Shown here in pieces: positions 11,100 to 23,725 of a DNA stretch of 64,000 bases. The DNA is from Dermacentor variabilis. Taxonomy: Eukaryota > Arthropoda > Arachnida > Ixodida > Ixodidae. The translations under genes were made by a program, and so were the position numbers. Under the pieces are notes generated by a model. It saw only the letters and a list, made by a program, of their open reading frames with translations, was not told where the DNA came from and ran no database searches. The first letter of the stretch is position 1; the number at the start of each line of letters is the position of its first letter. Location of the stretch: positions 127,472,605 to 127,536,604 of the forward strand of contig NC_134572.1 in NCBI RefSeq assembly GCF_050947875.1, in the 5' to 3' direction.

Positions 11100-13540
11100 G
11101 CGGATATGCCAGTGATATCGCGAAGAGATGGACACATTTGGACGTCGTCACAACATGTGGATACCCTGCCCGTAGCTGAAAAATTACGTGCTTCTCAGAA
11201 AAGCTCTTCCCGGTGCAATACATCTGTATTTGAGGGGGTACCTGTCTTGCGAAAGCTGCAGTGCAGAAAGCTGTCTTTTAGAGAGTGGGTTATGTCAACG
11301 ATGACGGCGTGCTGACGTTACAACCACTGAGAAGGCCTTTTTATATCATCCCAGGAGGTTTAAATGTTCAAAGAGGGGAAGTTTACTTGGCCACTCTTTC
11401 ATGTCTCGTTTCTTACACTCTTCTTAGCATCATGTACCATATTGCCCAGCAGCTGATTCTGATGCTGAAAAGAAGTTAGGGCGTCAGCATAAGCAAGGCG
11501 ATGCAGTGGGCAGAGGACGGGCAGAATAAATAGAAGATATCTGACCATTAACTTAGTGATATTGTGTGCTCTTACATTATTCACGTGCTTCATAGCTAGA
11601 CGCAAGAAATCAGTGTACAACAATGTCCTCCCTGACCATATCTTTGCAATTGCAAATAAGCCTCAACGGGCGCCCATGGCAGAGGTCAGAATATCTAACG
11701 ATGATGGGATGCCGAGGAATGAAAGAACTAATCAGCTCACCTGCCAGTCTTTGAACCACGTGCCCGCAATTCCCAGACCAGCCTCGAGAACCACTAGGTA
11801 TCCCTGCTCTGCGGCAGTATGAAAAAGCTAGACGCATGTTTGTCGAGCTCAGAAAATTTCTCATCCGACATCAGTATATATTAATTAACAAGGTACCGTC
11901 TAGAACACTCCCTACACAATCCCTTTTGCACCTCATCCGCTGGTTCTTCGCTCGAGTATCTCTCACTGGGCCAGTACTGTGACGAACATTTGAACACATC
12001 GAATATCCTCCGGTCCTGCCAGCCACTCCCAGCCTTCTTTTCCACTCCCACATACCTCGCCTCTAAACGCGATGCAGCATGGCTGCTAGAAGCAAGCAGC
12101 GCCGTTGACAAACCATACCTTGTGGAGTTTGCGAGTGCTCCATTGAAGAATGGAACAAGTCAGGCTCTGGACTGACGGCCTTCATACCACACCCAGCCAA
12201 CTTATAAAGCTTTCTCTTTCGTATGCGTCTCTAGAGTATTTCACGAACGTATGTACACATCTGAGTGCTTCTACACCTTTTGTCTCAGCTCTAAAATGCA
12301 CCTTTGCTTTCATCTTCTAAGTTCCTAGGTTCTGAGTGGCAGCTCGCTTAGCAGTGTTTCATGTCAAAGCAGGATGAATTCATCATGAGAAAACACTGCA
12401 TTGAAGGCAGAGCTGGAAGTCTGAATTAGCACTGCCAGAGGAAGCCTCGCAAGAAAGATCTTCAAATGAGTAAGGCATACTGACACTATGCTAGTTGCGT
12501 ATCTCTAGACCATTGAAGCACACCTTCCTGTAACTACGTACACATTTCCTTTACTGCTTGCCGGCGTCACCTTATTTGATCACCCTGTTTGTTTCAGAAA
12601 TTAAATAACCCTAGATTTCTTAGTCTTAGCGTCGTCAGTCAGAAGGTGACTTACGTTTCTGTGAAGTTCACCAAGATATCCATTCCAGGAACCATTCGGC
12701 AGCTTCCTCCCCCATCCGTTAATAGAGGGAAGGCTTGTCTTGTAGCTGTGTCACAAGTCATGCGTTGTGTATACGTAATTATTTATTGACAAACATCACA
12801 GGTTCCAAATTATGGCATTTCTTGATGATGGTTCAAAAGGCAGTTTTTACATAACTGGGTAACGGGTAGATGTGTCATTGTACAATATCCATGAATGTTA
12901 GAAGAATATTTTGTTGAATAAAGCATTAAACAAAGCAGATGAAAGCAAGAACGTGACAATTATAGGTTAGTAATGAATTAAATAAGTTAGAATAGTAGAA
13001 TACTTCATAGGAAAAAAACAACAAAAGACATTGTCTCACCACATTCTTTAGGGCAATAGCGTAACTCAACAAAGGTACGGCAGTTGATGATTTTATGTCC
13101 AGTTTCTTCCAATACAACCTTAAAACTGGTAGTTAGTAAAACTTTCAACGGTGCTGAATGGCGAATACATGATCAAGTGGGAACCTTCTGCATAGCTTCA
13201 TTGCGCAAGCCAAAAATGAAATGTGCTAATCTTGTGTTTTATCAGGAATTATTGGCAAAATTTATTTAAGGTGGCGTGAAGTGAGAGTTGACTGGAAGTG
13301 TGACAATGCAAACTTACAATAATTATTAAATATTTCACATGTGGGCAAATATTCCTGTTTGCCTACGGAATTCTAAACCTAAGAGCAGTAGTTATGACTT
13401 TAGTAGATTGCACTAGAGGAATATCAACTACACTTGCTGCACTGACAAGTTCATACAGGCACTATATTGGCACGTGTACTTGTTTATCTTTTTCCTGAGA
13501 GCGTTTTAACCGAGTGAGAAATGTCAAACGTTATCGGTCG
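11100..13540. other. No gene recognised downstream of the gypsy relic
   Basis: 11106-11820 has short plus-strand frames, including a block with ERTNQLTCQSLNHVPAIPRP that may be the tail of the same gypsy element. 11870-13540 has only short frames without motifs. Confidence 0.35.
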
Positions 13541-13549
13541 GCAGAAGAC

Positions 13550-13893
13550 GCGCCTGCATCTATCAGAAGTTTCGAGAAAGTTATCGATAGCTCTATCAAT
13601 TGTCTGTTGTCACAAATCACGTGTAATCTGATAGCATGCGCGACGCGAATTGTGTAATACTCTCTGGAAGGGACGTGGACACCAGTGATTACGCTGGAAC
13701 CTTCGACGGCTCTTGTATAAAAGCCGGTGCGCTAGGCCTACTGGTCAGATTTCGCCGACCGCGAATTGTGCTCGCTGATATTGTTGTCCTTCGAGCCTTT
13801 GTAGGTGCAGGCTCACCAAATAAAAAATTAGCTTCGTGATGTACAGTTTTTTTACCCTGTTCCTCACCGTCACTACGACGTGAGAATATAGGT
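13550..13893 (+). mobile_element. Solo LTR of a gypsy-type element (LTR family A, copy 1)
   Basis: Aligned by eye with 61252-61585 along its length and, inverted, with 53325-53437. It carries a TATA box at 13716-13722 (TATAAAA) and AATAAA at 13819-13824 in the order expected of U3-R-U5. No gag or pol frame adjoins it, so it is called a solo LTR. The exact termini and target duplication were not resolved. Confidence 0.65.
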
Positions 13894-14939
13894 ATGTCTA
13901 TACGATGCAGCATTCGCAAGGGCCCTCAGACAGAAGTAAGTCCTCAAAGTCAGCAATAAATACCGCCATAATCACTTTGTCAGCCATTCCTCTTCCTAAA
14001 CTCCTCAAGATTGATACATCTTCCATGGTGCTTTTGCATTGCTCATCTGTTTTTAGGTTCACAAAGCCTGGCTAAGCCCACACAGCCAAGTGGAACATGC
14101 AGGTAGGAGACGCTGTTGGTATGTTATGGAGTAGCTATATTGCTACGTTTCATGCACTCCTCACATCTCCGGAACTGTCGGCGCACTGTGTAGTGGGGAG
14201 GGTCAGTGGATTTTTAAAACCCATACTTTCCTTTGGCACTTGAACCCATTTTCGTGGCAGGTGGCCGTTTCGGTCGCGTTTTCATGACTCATTGAAAAGC
14301 ACCTATGAAAAAAGCGTGTGCTCTCCTAACCCATTTTCGGGACGCATTCGTCACCGAACGTAAGTTGTTGTAGCTATTCCAAAAGCACACGTTCCCGCGC
14401 GCTAGTCTTGGGTTGTTTGAAGGTTGTTCAAAGGGTTATAGGTTTGAAAGTTTGAAGGGCGTGGGAGAAACGCCTCATCCTGTTCTTCCGCAACCCTATG
14501 CTCATACGGCGGCTGCAGGAGAGGGCTCCAGTGCCAGGAGTGGAGGTGATACTTGCGTTCACGCCGCTAGAGGCAACAAACATGATGAATTAGCTTATAT
14601 GTACAGCAACCTTTACTACCCCTAAAGATCTGCCTGTTACAGATCTATTCACTGCGGAATTACGCAAAGAGATAAAAGCACTACTCAAGTGTCCTCACGG
14701 AAACAAATATTCACCTTCAAGCGCAAATGTCCTTAAATAAAGCGAATAGCTTCACAGAAGCGTTTAGATTGACAAGCGCCTACATCTCGGTTGGCCATTC
14801 GTATCCCGCCATTGTATCAACTGTGCCCATGTTGAAGTGGCGCTTTATCGCGCGATTCTGCGGCGCTTAACATTTTTTTACCATAAACGCCACCAAGCGC
14901 ACTGTTGCATCTAAAACGGGTGTTTCACCCAAAATATCG
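13894..14939. other. No gene recognised
   Basis: Short frames only. Could include decayed 5' parts of the gypsy relic that becomes recognisable at about 14.94 kb. Confidence 0.35.
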
Positions 14940-16060
14940 GTCATTGTGTTTGCTCCACCAGCCCAAACACCACTATCATGTTTACACGAGCGCCTAGCTT
15001 CGTCGCAATGCTTTACATCTCCCTTTCGCCGTTTTCGTATCTTCATCTGGTTGCCCCGTCATGCTTGTCTGCAAACGGTTCAACCACAATGTGACCTTGC
15101 TTCGCAGAGGATCATTCGCATGTCTCACCCGTCGATCTCTTTCGCATAGTGGAGACCCTCGACAACAGGTCGCTTGCAAGAACACGAAATGCGCGTCATC
15201 TGCCAGTCAAATCGCAAGCACACTGATGCAGATAGCCTTTCACGATCGCTAATATCACTTGACCTGACATACATGTCAGCATCTCTCACTGCCCTGTCAC
15301 TTATTAGTTTCTCCGTTATGAGGGCTGAACAGCGTAAAGACCCATCGCTGGCAACATTCTTATATTTTCTAAATAATTCATCCCTAGTTCAATCTTCTCG
15401 AAAACTGCGCCGTCAGGTTGCCCACTTTGCCGTGCGCCACGTTACTTGCCTCGCGAATATTTGCCCGACAGTAATAGGTGGCCTCTAGCGATACCATGCT
15501 ACACACGCGGTGAGATGGGCCCCTGTTTTTCACGGTAACTCAACAGTACTTTGATAACATACAGCCGGCTAAAATAGCAATTCCACTGCTATAAAATGCA
15601 CTATTTCGTGGGTCCGTACATGCACGGTGTGCCAACAACACAAAATCCAATGCGACCCTCTGGAGGATTACTACCTAGGCTTCGTCTGACTCGTCCATCC
15701 AACTGGCGCTGACCGCTATGGCCAGCTTTCGTAAGCTTTTCTGCGAACCGACACATATTTGTAGATGTCGATCACTTCACGCATTACGTCAGGATTGCAG
15801 CACTCATTGTCTCCGTGACCCTAGAAGTGGCATTTTTCATTGTGCAGAGCTTGTTTCGACGCCACGATGCACCACGCAATCTACTCGGTGACAGCAGTTG
15901 CGCGTGCCTCTCGAAAATAATTAAATCCTTTCGCGCTGCGCAAAACATTGTACACTGAAGGTGTGCCGTCTACCGCCCTAAAGCGTACGGTTTGACTAAT
16001 CAGTTCAACCGCACACTCGGTGTGGCGTTAACTTCGGGAATTATGTTTCAGTCGGCATAC
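14940..16060 (+). pseudogene. Ty3/gypsy relic: RNase H end and integrase
   Basis: Plus-strand blocks in shifting frames: LQEHEMRVICQSNRKHTDAD then SLSR (15170-15245, the RNase H end), RAEQRKDPSLATFL, the integrase zinc-finger piece CTVCQQHKIQCDPSGGLL (about 15615), the core piece FVDVDHFTHYVRIAAL and FRRHDAPRNLL, and a degraded PKAYGLTNQFNRTLG (about 15975-16020), which corresponds to the H-P-Q-T-N-G-L-x-E-R-F-N landmark. Several stops and shifts make it non-functional. It is distinct from the copies at 40 and 58 kb. Confidence 0.72.
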
Positions 16061-16220
16061 GCTCACTAATTACGCATTCAAACTTTTCTACTGTGAACTA
16101 GTAATTATGATTACGAAGCCTATTTTTAAAGGGAAACTAACTTTGACAATCTTTCCAGATTTGGTGTGGCTGCTGCTGAGAAGTGCTAGATCGGTTAGTA
16201 TTATGGCATAATGAATGGTA

Positions 16221-16221
<1 letters not shown>

Positions 16222-16270
<49 letters not shown>
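16222..16270. repeat. (AT)n microsatellite
   Basis: About 24 AT units. Confidence 0.95.
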
Positions 16271-16273
<3 letters not shown>

Positions 16274-17027
16274 AAGCTATTTGCGAACTAAGTACATGCA
16301 CCAGCAAACTGGGCTATATAACCCCAGTATGCTGACCGACAAAGCAAAGGCTCTATAAACAAAAAAGCAGAGGCAATAAAGAAACTTCCTGAACATTTCC
16401 TTAGCGTGTAATCTCGAGTCTTAGGTATCTTCAAAGCACCGATTCCTCATACCTTTTCATGGAAAGGAGTACTATACTCAACCGTATTCTTTCCCCTGAC
16501 TGTTCTCTTATATAGCTGTTCTGTATTGGCCACTTGGTGGGTGCCCATTGTAGACAAATCCTGCAGAAAGGTTACGTGCCAATGATAGCTATTATCTGTA
16601 GGTACATGCCATGTACAAAATAATTATAGAATTAAACATACATAGATATGTGTCACCCTTCTGTGTGCCTACATCTCTTATCGTCACTATTTGTCATGCT
16701 TCAACTTCGTCCGTCGACCATCGCTGCGCAGACGTCTCAAACTCTGCATACCCTTGATTTGGTGTTTCCATATGGGCATAGCTTGTGAGCGATGTAGTGT
16801 ATAAACAAAAAAAATACTTGTCAAGAAGACTCTAACCTTCGTGATGGAGAATCATTACGTACGATTGCACGCTAGATAAGTTTGAAGCAAAAACAATAAT
16901 AAACAATATGTTTATTTAAAATAAGCAAGTACCGCTTGACTAGAGCTTTGGTTCACATTGACTCTACAATGAGCGTTGGGTCCGCGTAGTTTTTCATTCA
17001 AGAAGCAATAAGAAAATATTACCTCAG

Positions 17028-17140
17028 ATTGAGCTTCCGGGCCGTATACCAGAGGGTATCGATGAGGGAGGTGAAGAACAGGTACGTGCGAATAGTTCCA
17101 TTTGGGAAGAAGTCTGAATGTGGTAGATGCTAAAACATAA
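17028..17140 (-). other. Candidate coding exon of unknown gene
   Basis: Minus-strand acceptor TTATGTTTTAG, then FRLLPKWNYSHVPVLHLPHR and YPLVYGPEAQSE, then a possible donor GAG|GTAATA. The frame is open and the composition looks protein-like. It cannot be the P450 last exon because the entry phase (1) disagrees with exon 8 (0). It might be an upstream exon of the minus-strand ionotropic receptor gene, but there is no motif proof. Confidence 0.22.
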
Positions 17141-19869
17141 TGTGAGCAAATATTATTAACACATGACTGAGTGTCGACATGCCAAACGCGAACAGAAACA
17201 ATAAACCGTTCGTATTGAATCTGTGAGAGGCCTTTATTTACTTCTGCATTACGCTGATAATTGCAATCACATTTTATGTGTTTATTTAAAACTTTCACTT
17301 ATCTGTACTTCAATTCCTTAGGTATATGTCCTTAATTACTTTAGCATCCTTTGGGCATATACTATAGTAAGGAATAAAAATAGAGTCCACCACCCCTTTT
17401 CTCTGCCAATCTGTGATTCGGTCAATTTACCAGGTGTGTGCGGGCACTGATATCAGAAACCCAACATTATGTTGATGGAATTTCTTTGGTAACGAATTGA
17501 TTACGAGTCACAGTTTAATATGCTTCGGCGGGCCTTGAGGACAAGGCTTTTTTACATATTCTGGTAGCCGGCAACTATGGGAAAGAAACAAGAGACTGTG
17601 CGCATTGTGCACCTTCTAGGAGACGAATTAATATGTACAAGAATGCTTGACTGCAAACAAAGAACCAGAAAAAAGCAGTTTTTATAGCAGCTAACTGCAC
17701 TCCATACGAAACGCTGCATAAACTGAGCGAGATTTCTTTGTCACGCCTCGACCTCCATGGCTTCATGCTTGTCCCACAATGGCATAGAAGTTATGACGCC
17801 GCTCTTCAGCATCTGCTAGGAGCCGGGCAGTTGGGCTTTTCGGCATTTTAGTTTAGGTGTTCCGAGTGATATTGGCAGAAATTCACTAAGACACAAAACT
17901 TAGCTGCATCAGCAGTGAACTGTTTGGACGACCAGTTTGATTTCTCGCAGTAGGATTGGTCCTTTGACTTTCTTGGTTAAATATGTAATTACGCCACTGT
18001 GATTGTAACAATTACGAGGACATCGAGTAAATACGTCGTCTTTCCCACTTTAAAAAAGTTTCTAAGACATTTGTTGAAGCACCATGCAAATATTGCTTTA
18101 AAGCCATGGTGTCATGTTGAGGTTTTAGCAGGTAGCATTTTGTTCGCGGGAAAGATATAGCCCAGGATACTTGCTTCCTTTTCTCCAAAGTTTGACGCCT
18201 TTGTGAAGCCGAATGGCATATAACTGGCGATGTCCATAGCATAATAGATTAACCAAGGGAAATCACAATTTATGTACAGTGCTCGCAATATGAGGCAACT
18301 ATTTCGGGCGGGCGTCGTAATATTTCATTTTAGAAAGTAGAGGAATAAATACCAGATATACGCTTCTTATAATCAGGCCTGAGTGCCTTGTCAGAGCATG
18401 CTACATCTCAAGCATTTTCAGCGCACTTTGTTGTCATATATACTTCGTGTTATATAACTAACATGCCGCCCGGCGAAAGCTACACAAGAAATTCGGTGAC
18501 CAAATGTGTATCGCACTGCGCCTTTTTTGTCAAACTGTTAGGACATCCAGCTACACAGTGCCCGAACGTTTATAGTTCTCTTCATTTTCCATAGCTAAAT
18601 GAAAATATATCTCGCAGGAACCTTGCAAGGCGTCTTTTCGGCGTTTCAGCGGGAACCAAGTGCAGCTATCATCTAGTCAACGCTTGGTTACATGGGAGAC
18701 TAGAAATGAAAAACCGGAAGACAAAAAATAAAATAACCTAGAAGAGCCGTTTAGGAAAGTTAGTTGTTTTTATTAATGAAAACGTTTTTTCCTACATTGC
18801 CAAGCATAAATAAAGAACAACTTCACATAATTGCTGCCAAAAAAGCATCGAACTATTTCCTTGGGACGAAGGCTGCCGCCACTGCGAGAGGTCTTACTGG
18901 CCTCCAACGAATTGGTCGCGATGCAATAAACGGAGAGCAAGCTTGTTCGTTTAATTCGAAAAATAAATTTATATACGGCTGCACCCTTTCTAATACAATT
19001 GAAACTGGGATCTCAGTAGGAACAACTCACTTGCAAGGCGGTTATGCGCAAATATGGCACGCTGTAGTTGGGCATATCTGTGCACGCCCTGACGAAGCAA
19101 TGTAGAGTGCTCGACCACTTTGTCGATGCAAATAAGTCACTCTGTTGAATGACGGTGACGTAGAGGTGCATCTTAGCTCGCCAGTGTGTCTGCAGAACTT
19201 GCTACTCCCCCTGTCCTTCCTCGTATTGGTCATTCAAACACACACAGTATAACAGCCGTCCTTATTGGTCACGCTAGCATCGGCGTCATTGCATTGGTAC
19301 CAACCGGAAGCTGGCTGCGGCTGCCTCGAGAGGCACAGGATTGTGAGACTGTGCAAATACGGCTTACGATGAATTATGTCAGCGAGCGTTTGTATTGTAC
19401 ACACTGTCAATGAAACAAATAACAAACGCTTTCGAAAATGAGGTAGCGTTCTGCGTCCTCATCACTCATAAAAGACATCGCATAATTGACACAAGTGTCA
19501 ACCGAACCAGTTATTATTTTTTTCTTATCTCACCGTAAAACAGGTGACTCGAGCTAATAACATTTTGAACCAAACGAATGCGATGTGTCACAATGAGAAA
19601 AATTCTGCAACCGCAATAAAAGCAAAATTTTGAATTTTTCAGGTAAGCGACAACACTAAGACTATAACACCTCTTTTTCACAGCGCGAGAGTCAGATATT
19701 GTTTATTTCTTTTTTCAAGGTCATTAATTGCACGTATGGTTCGCCATTTCCTCATTGGTACTCAAGTATAACACGCAGGTCGCATATCGCGCCGCAGTTT
19801 AAATATAGTAGCATGTTCGCCATCAGTACGTCTATGTTTAGCTTGGAAATGGAATAAAACAGCTTTCTC

Positions 19870-19912
19870 TTTCTCTGCCTCTTCCTCTCTCTGTCTCTCT
19901 CTCTCTCTCTCT
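19870..19912. repeat. CT-rich simple repeat
   Basis: Imperfect then pure (CT)n. Confidence 0.85.
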
Positions 19913-20723
19913 TGCTGTTTTTCTAAATCAAGCAACTTGCCAGTGCCGTTTCGAATGGCTTACGCAGCATTTCGCGGTGTTTCTTGAAGCTCCTTCTGCG
20001 TTACTTGTAGTCACAGCACACTTGGTGCGTCAGGGAAAATTTGTTTGCGCAGTATTGAAAACCTGGAACAGACAAATCGATACCACCAAATGGAATTCGG
20101 CACACCTGTCATTGGGCATGCGGAGAAACAGAAACGAAGAATCACTCTACTCCAATGTCAATAACGCCTGAGGAGATGCTTTTTCAGACTAGGTTTACTC
20201 ATCCACATCCTACGTTGTATACAAGTTTAGCACACTACTCAACAAGAACTTTCAGAACGCCAACTTCTAACGATGTTTCTTATATGACACATACCACAAC
20301 AGCCACATTCACGAGTATACGGCAAAGAGGAGCCAAATTTCTTACTGAGGCATTACACAGCGTCAATATTGTTACAGTATGTATGCATTTTTGCCATAGC
20401 TTCGTGATCCTTGTTTGAGAGACATATGAGGTTCTTTGTGTATCTTGTAACTGTCTCTCAATGCTAAGGGCATCTGTACAGTTCCGAACTATGGGAAATG
20501 AAAATTATAAATATAAAAAGGTTGAGAGTCGATATGGAATAAAGCAAAGGATGTGCCGTCCTAGTATGACGCATCCGGACCATTTATGGATTTTCAATGC
20601 CACAGGAAAAGTTGAGAGTTGAGAACGAATTCGAGAAGGCTCCAAGGGCGCATTGAACTTTGTCTGACGGGCCGTTGTAAAAGAGGTTTTCTATATAGTG
20701 GAACTATATAGAATTGTTCATTG

Positions 20724-20958
20724 ACCCGCCGTGGTTGCTCAGTGGCTATGGTGTTGGGCTGCTGAGCACGAGGTCGCGGGATCGAATCCCGGCCACGGCG
20801 GCCGCATTTCGATGGGGGCGAAATGCGAAAACACCCGTGTGCTTAGATTTAGGTGCACGTTAAAGAACCCCAGGTGGTCAAAATTTCCGGAGTCCTCCAC
20901 TACGGCGTGCCTCATAATCAGAAAGTGGTTTTGGCACGTAAAACCCCAAATATTATTA
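20724..20958 (+). mobile_element. tRNA-derived SINE, Ruka-like, with target duplication
   Basis: The 5' half has pol III A-box-like (TGGTTGCTCAGTGGC) and B-box-like (GGGATCGAATCC) blocks. The 3' half includes GATTTAGGTGCACGTTAAAG and GGTTTTGGCACGTAAAAC and ends in (ATT)n. A perfect 10-bp target-site duplication, TTGTTCATTG, flanks it at 20714-20723 and 20959-20968. It is almost identical to copies at 59964 and 60962. The family name is from memory of a tick SINE and is tentative. Confidence 0.9.
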
Positions 20959-20968
20959 TTGTTCATTG

Positions 20969-21485
20969 TTTACAGTCACAGGCCTTGACGACTTCCGATT
21001 TTGGCTCTGAGTCGTGGCCCGCTAAATGTCACAAGCAAGAAAGGCAATGGCGGCAATATTAAGTACCAGGAGTGCGTCAGAGCCAAAGCGCACAAATTTT
21101 ATACACTTTTCATCTATACATAACGACAGTTTTACAAGCGATGCTGGCATTAAGTTGTACAAAAAATTCTAGGTGCTAGTCTTGAGACGTAATGCGAGCA
21201 TGTTTTTAATCCGAATACGTAAAAATACAATTTCAGAACATTGAAACAACTTGAAAACACTCTTTGTGTTCTGCCGTAGTAGGCTAATCGCCCCCGTGAC
21301 CGGAAGGTTCTTGGGATTGCACGTTCACTGGCGTTACCACGCGCATGAAACTGTCTATAAATATAAAGCCACAGTCGAGAGTTGTGGTGGTCACGTTTTT
21401 TTTTCCGCTTCATATTCTTTCGATGCAACCACAGACTACCGGCGGCCTGTATATTAAAGTTCTCCGGAATTAAAAAAAAATTGCC
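20969..21485. other. No gene recognised
   Basis: Short frames only. Contains a T run near 21396. Confidence 0.35.
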
Positions 21486-21489
21486 TCTT

Positions 21490-21985
21490 CAAGATAGCTT
21501 GATTGATGCCCTTGAGCTGGATTATCCTAAGAGGCGGACATTAAGCGCGATAAATTGAAGCACATGTTCAACTAATTGCCAAATATGCACTAATTAACTT
21601 CTTAATTAATTACTGTGCTTTATATATTGCAATTCACGAATTGTAGCCGGTGAGTTTGCAAGGCGTATTCACTTGAATTGAATCTCCAGGATGACACCAG
21701 TTTCGAGACAGTATTTCTCAGAGTGTAGGACGAAAGGCATGAGCGTTCCAGATACTTATGTGGTTATATGCATAAAATTTTGTTTAACAAAAACTAAGTG
21801 AAACAACAGTGCATTTCCATGGAGAGTTCGACACCGCATATCTCCGAACTGGTGCCGTTCTGGAAATTCATTTCAAGAGAGGAAACAATACGCCTTGCCA
21901 ACTCATCGGCTACAATTCGCCAATAGGAATTTCTACCGCAAAGTAATCGATTAGGAAGTCTTTTGGGGAATTTTCCTTAAGTAGT
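21490..21985. repeat. Fold-back (MITE-like) repeat, copy 1
   Basis: Contains AATTGTAGCCGGTGAGTTTG followed by CAAGGCGTATTCACTT (about 21639-21676), and, inverted, AATACGCCTTGCCAACTCAT followed by CGGCTACAATT (about 21888-21918), so the inner parts form long imperfect inverted repeats. The sequence TTAATTAACTTCTTAATTAA lies outside the stem. It is related to 37790-38225. No open frame, so it is probably non-autonomous. Confidence 0.6.
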
Positions 21986-21989
21986 AGGA

Positions 21990-23510
21990 TATATATTTCG
22001 ATTGCTCGTGCAAGTGATGTCAGCGTCTCTGAATACTCCAGCTCAAGAAGAAGGATTACGTTATCAGCAACAGGAGATTTTTAAATGTTCCGGAAAACTT
22101 AAGAATGATCGCCCCGTAAAGCAAATTAAATAGCAGCTGAATCCTCTTCAGATTTTGGTTGCATGTTAATCATCAGTATTCGTGAATAACAGTTAAGAGA
22201 GACCTCACGTGAAGTGACAACATAACTAAAAAAAAACGTTGTCAACCACCGGATGGTCCACATCATTCTAATCATAATCTAGGAATGCTTTGAAGTGCGA
22301 GCTATATTTCATTGTTCTAAATGGCTCCTGAAGCAATTGCATCCTTGATTGCCGTAGCAGCGAAGAAAGAGCATTATTGTTCGTTGCAGTCTGATCTCGT
22401 GTGCAATTTCCTTCGGCTGTATGAAACAATCATGCTTGATTGGTGTGTCTGCCGTAGAAAGCACACAGTTCCCTTTCAAGCGCAATGTAAGCATTTGCTT
22501 CAATTGACCTCTAAAATATGATGTTTCCGTGTTTTGTTCTTCAGTAACTGGTAATCAATTGCGTTGTCGGCAGCAACCACATCAAAGGAAGGGGGGAGAC
22601 GTGCAGTCATATCTGCTTCCCGTGTGCCGCCAGATTCGCCGTAAAAATTCAATGAGCGTACATACTGGGACGACATGTCACTTCCCTGGAAAAATATGGA
22701 ATTAACCACCTTCTGAGGACATACAGCCATTTATTTCAACCGCTAAAAACACAAGTAAGTGATCGCTCATGATGTACGAGTAGGTGGAGAAATTGCTGCC
22801 GGGTGTGTTTTGCTGTAATGCAAGCGTAACCTCAGAGGCAAGAAAAAAAAATGTCAACAGATCGCTTCGCAGCAACTGCAGTGATTGTGACATTGTGACA
22901 TTTGTGAACTTTGTGACATTTAGCAGAGTGGAAATATGTGACGAAGAGCCTGAAACTGACGATTTCTTTCAGCTGAATAATTAAATGCAGCTCCTCGATA
23001 TCATTAGCATGTATACCAAAAAACTAGGCAACCTTTTTTTTTTGTTACATCGCATGGCACATCCAACGTGTCTTTATTACATGTCATGTAGCCATGCTGA
23101 AATTTCTGAAGATCTCTGTGTTGCGTTTGAGTGGGACAGTGCTGCATATTATATCAAATGTAACCTCGATCTTGTCTGACGTGGTTCTCTTAATGACGGC
23201 CGTCGCGACTCTGGAAATTTTCCCAAGTTCTCTGAGCTACGGCAATATCCCGCGCCCTTTGTTTTCTGGTACCTACCGCATTGTTGTAAGGATATCCGTA
23301 AAAATTTCTTCGTCGCCATTAGGTGTGGCAATTAATACCCTTTTCACCCTCTCCTATTATTTTAATACAAGTAGAAAGCCTATCGCTGAAGTTCGGGCAC
23401 CCAACTTGCGACACATAATGCAGCGATTCAACTCACCCTTGGATTTTCTAGTGGCAGCTTCGCTGATCAAACTAAAGAATGAAATTAAATTCTACGGTAT
23501 TTTGTGACAC
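21990..23510. other. No gene recognised; short tandem GTGACATTT repeat
   Basis: The longest frame (plus strand, 23094-23507, 137 codons) is hydrophobic and has no recognisable domain. At 22887-22922 a GTGACATT(T) unit repeats three times with spacers. Confidence 0.35.
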
Positions 23511-23513
23511 CAC

Positions 23514-23725
23514 CACGATATGATAACGAGGCACGCCACAGTTGGGGACGCCGGATTAATTTGCACCACCTGGGGTTGTTTAGGACGTGGACCTACATCT
23601 AAATGCACTTGTTTTGCAATTTGCCCCCATCAAAATGGCGCCGCGGCGGCCAGGTTCAAACCCCCGACCTTGAGCTGAGCAGCGCCACGCCATAGTCACT
23701 GGGCTACCGCTGCGGGTATGCAGTT
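23514..23725 (-). mobile_element. Diverged Ruka-like SINE
   Basis: Read on the minus strand it follows the SINE consensus: a tRNA-like head with GGTTTGAACCTGGCCGCCGC, then GATGGGGGCAAATTGCAAAA, CACGTCCTAAACAACCCCAG and TGGCGTGCCTCG. It is about 20 percent or more diverged from the 20.7-kb copy, so it is an old insertion. Confidence 0.75.

Larger units (their letters stand above)
16271..20713. other. Intergenic sequence, one candidate exon, CT repeat
   Basis: No gene could be established. A possible minus-strand exon is listed separately at 17028-17140. A CT-rich simple repeat lies at about 19870-19912. Other frames of 60-113 codons lack motifs. Confidence 0.35.

Noticed and set aside
16912..17298. 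128-codon minus frame at 17 kb as the P450 last exon
   Set aside because: Its acceptor would enter in phase 1, while exon 8 ends in phase 0, and it is too far from the poly(A) signal found at 31.5 kb.
23094..23507. 137-codon plus frame
   Set aside because: Low-information hydrophobic sequence with no domain, next to a SINE.
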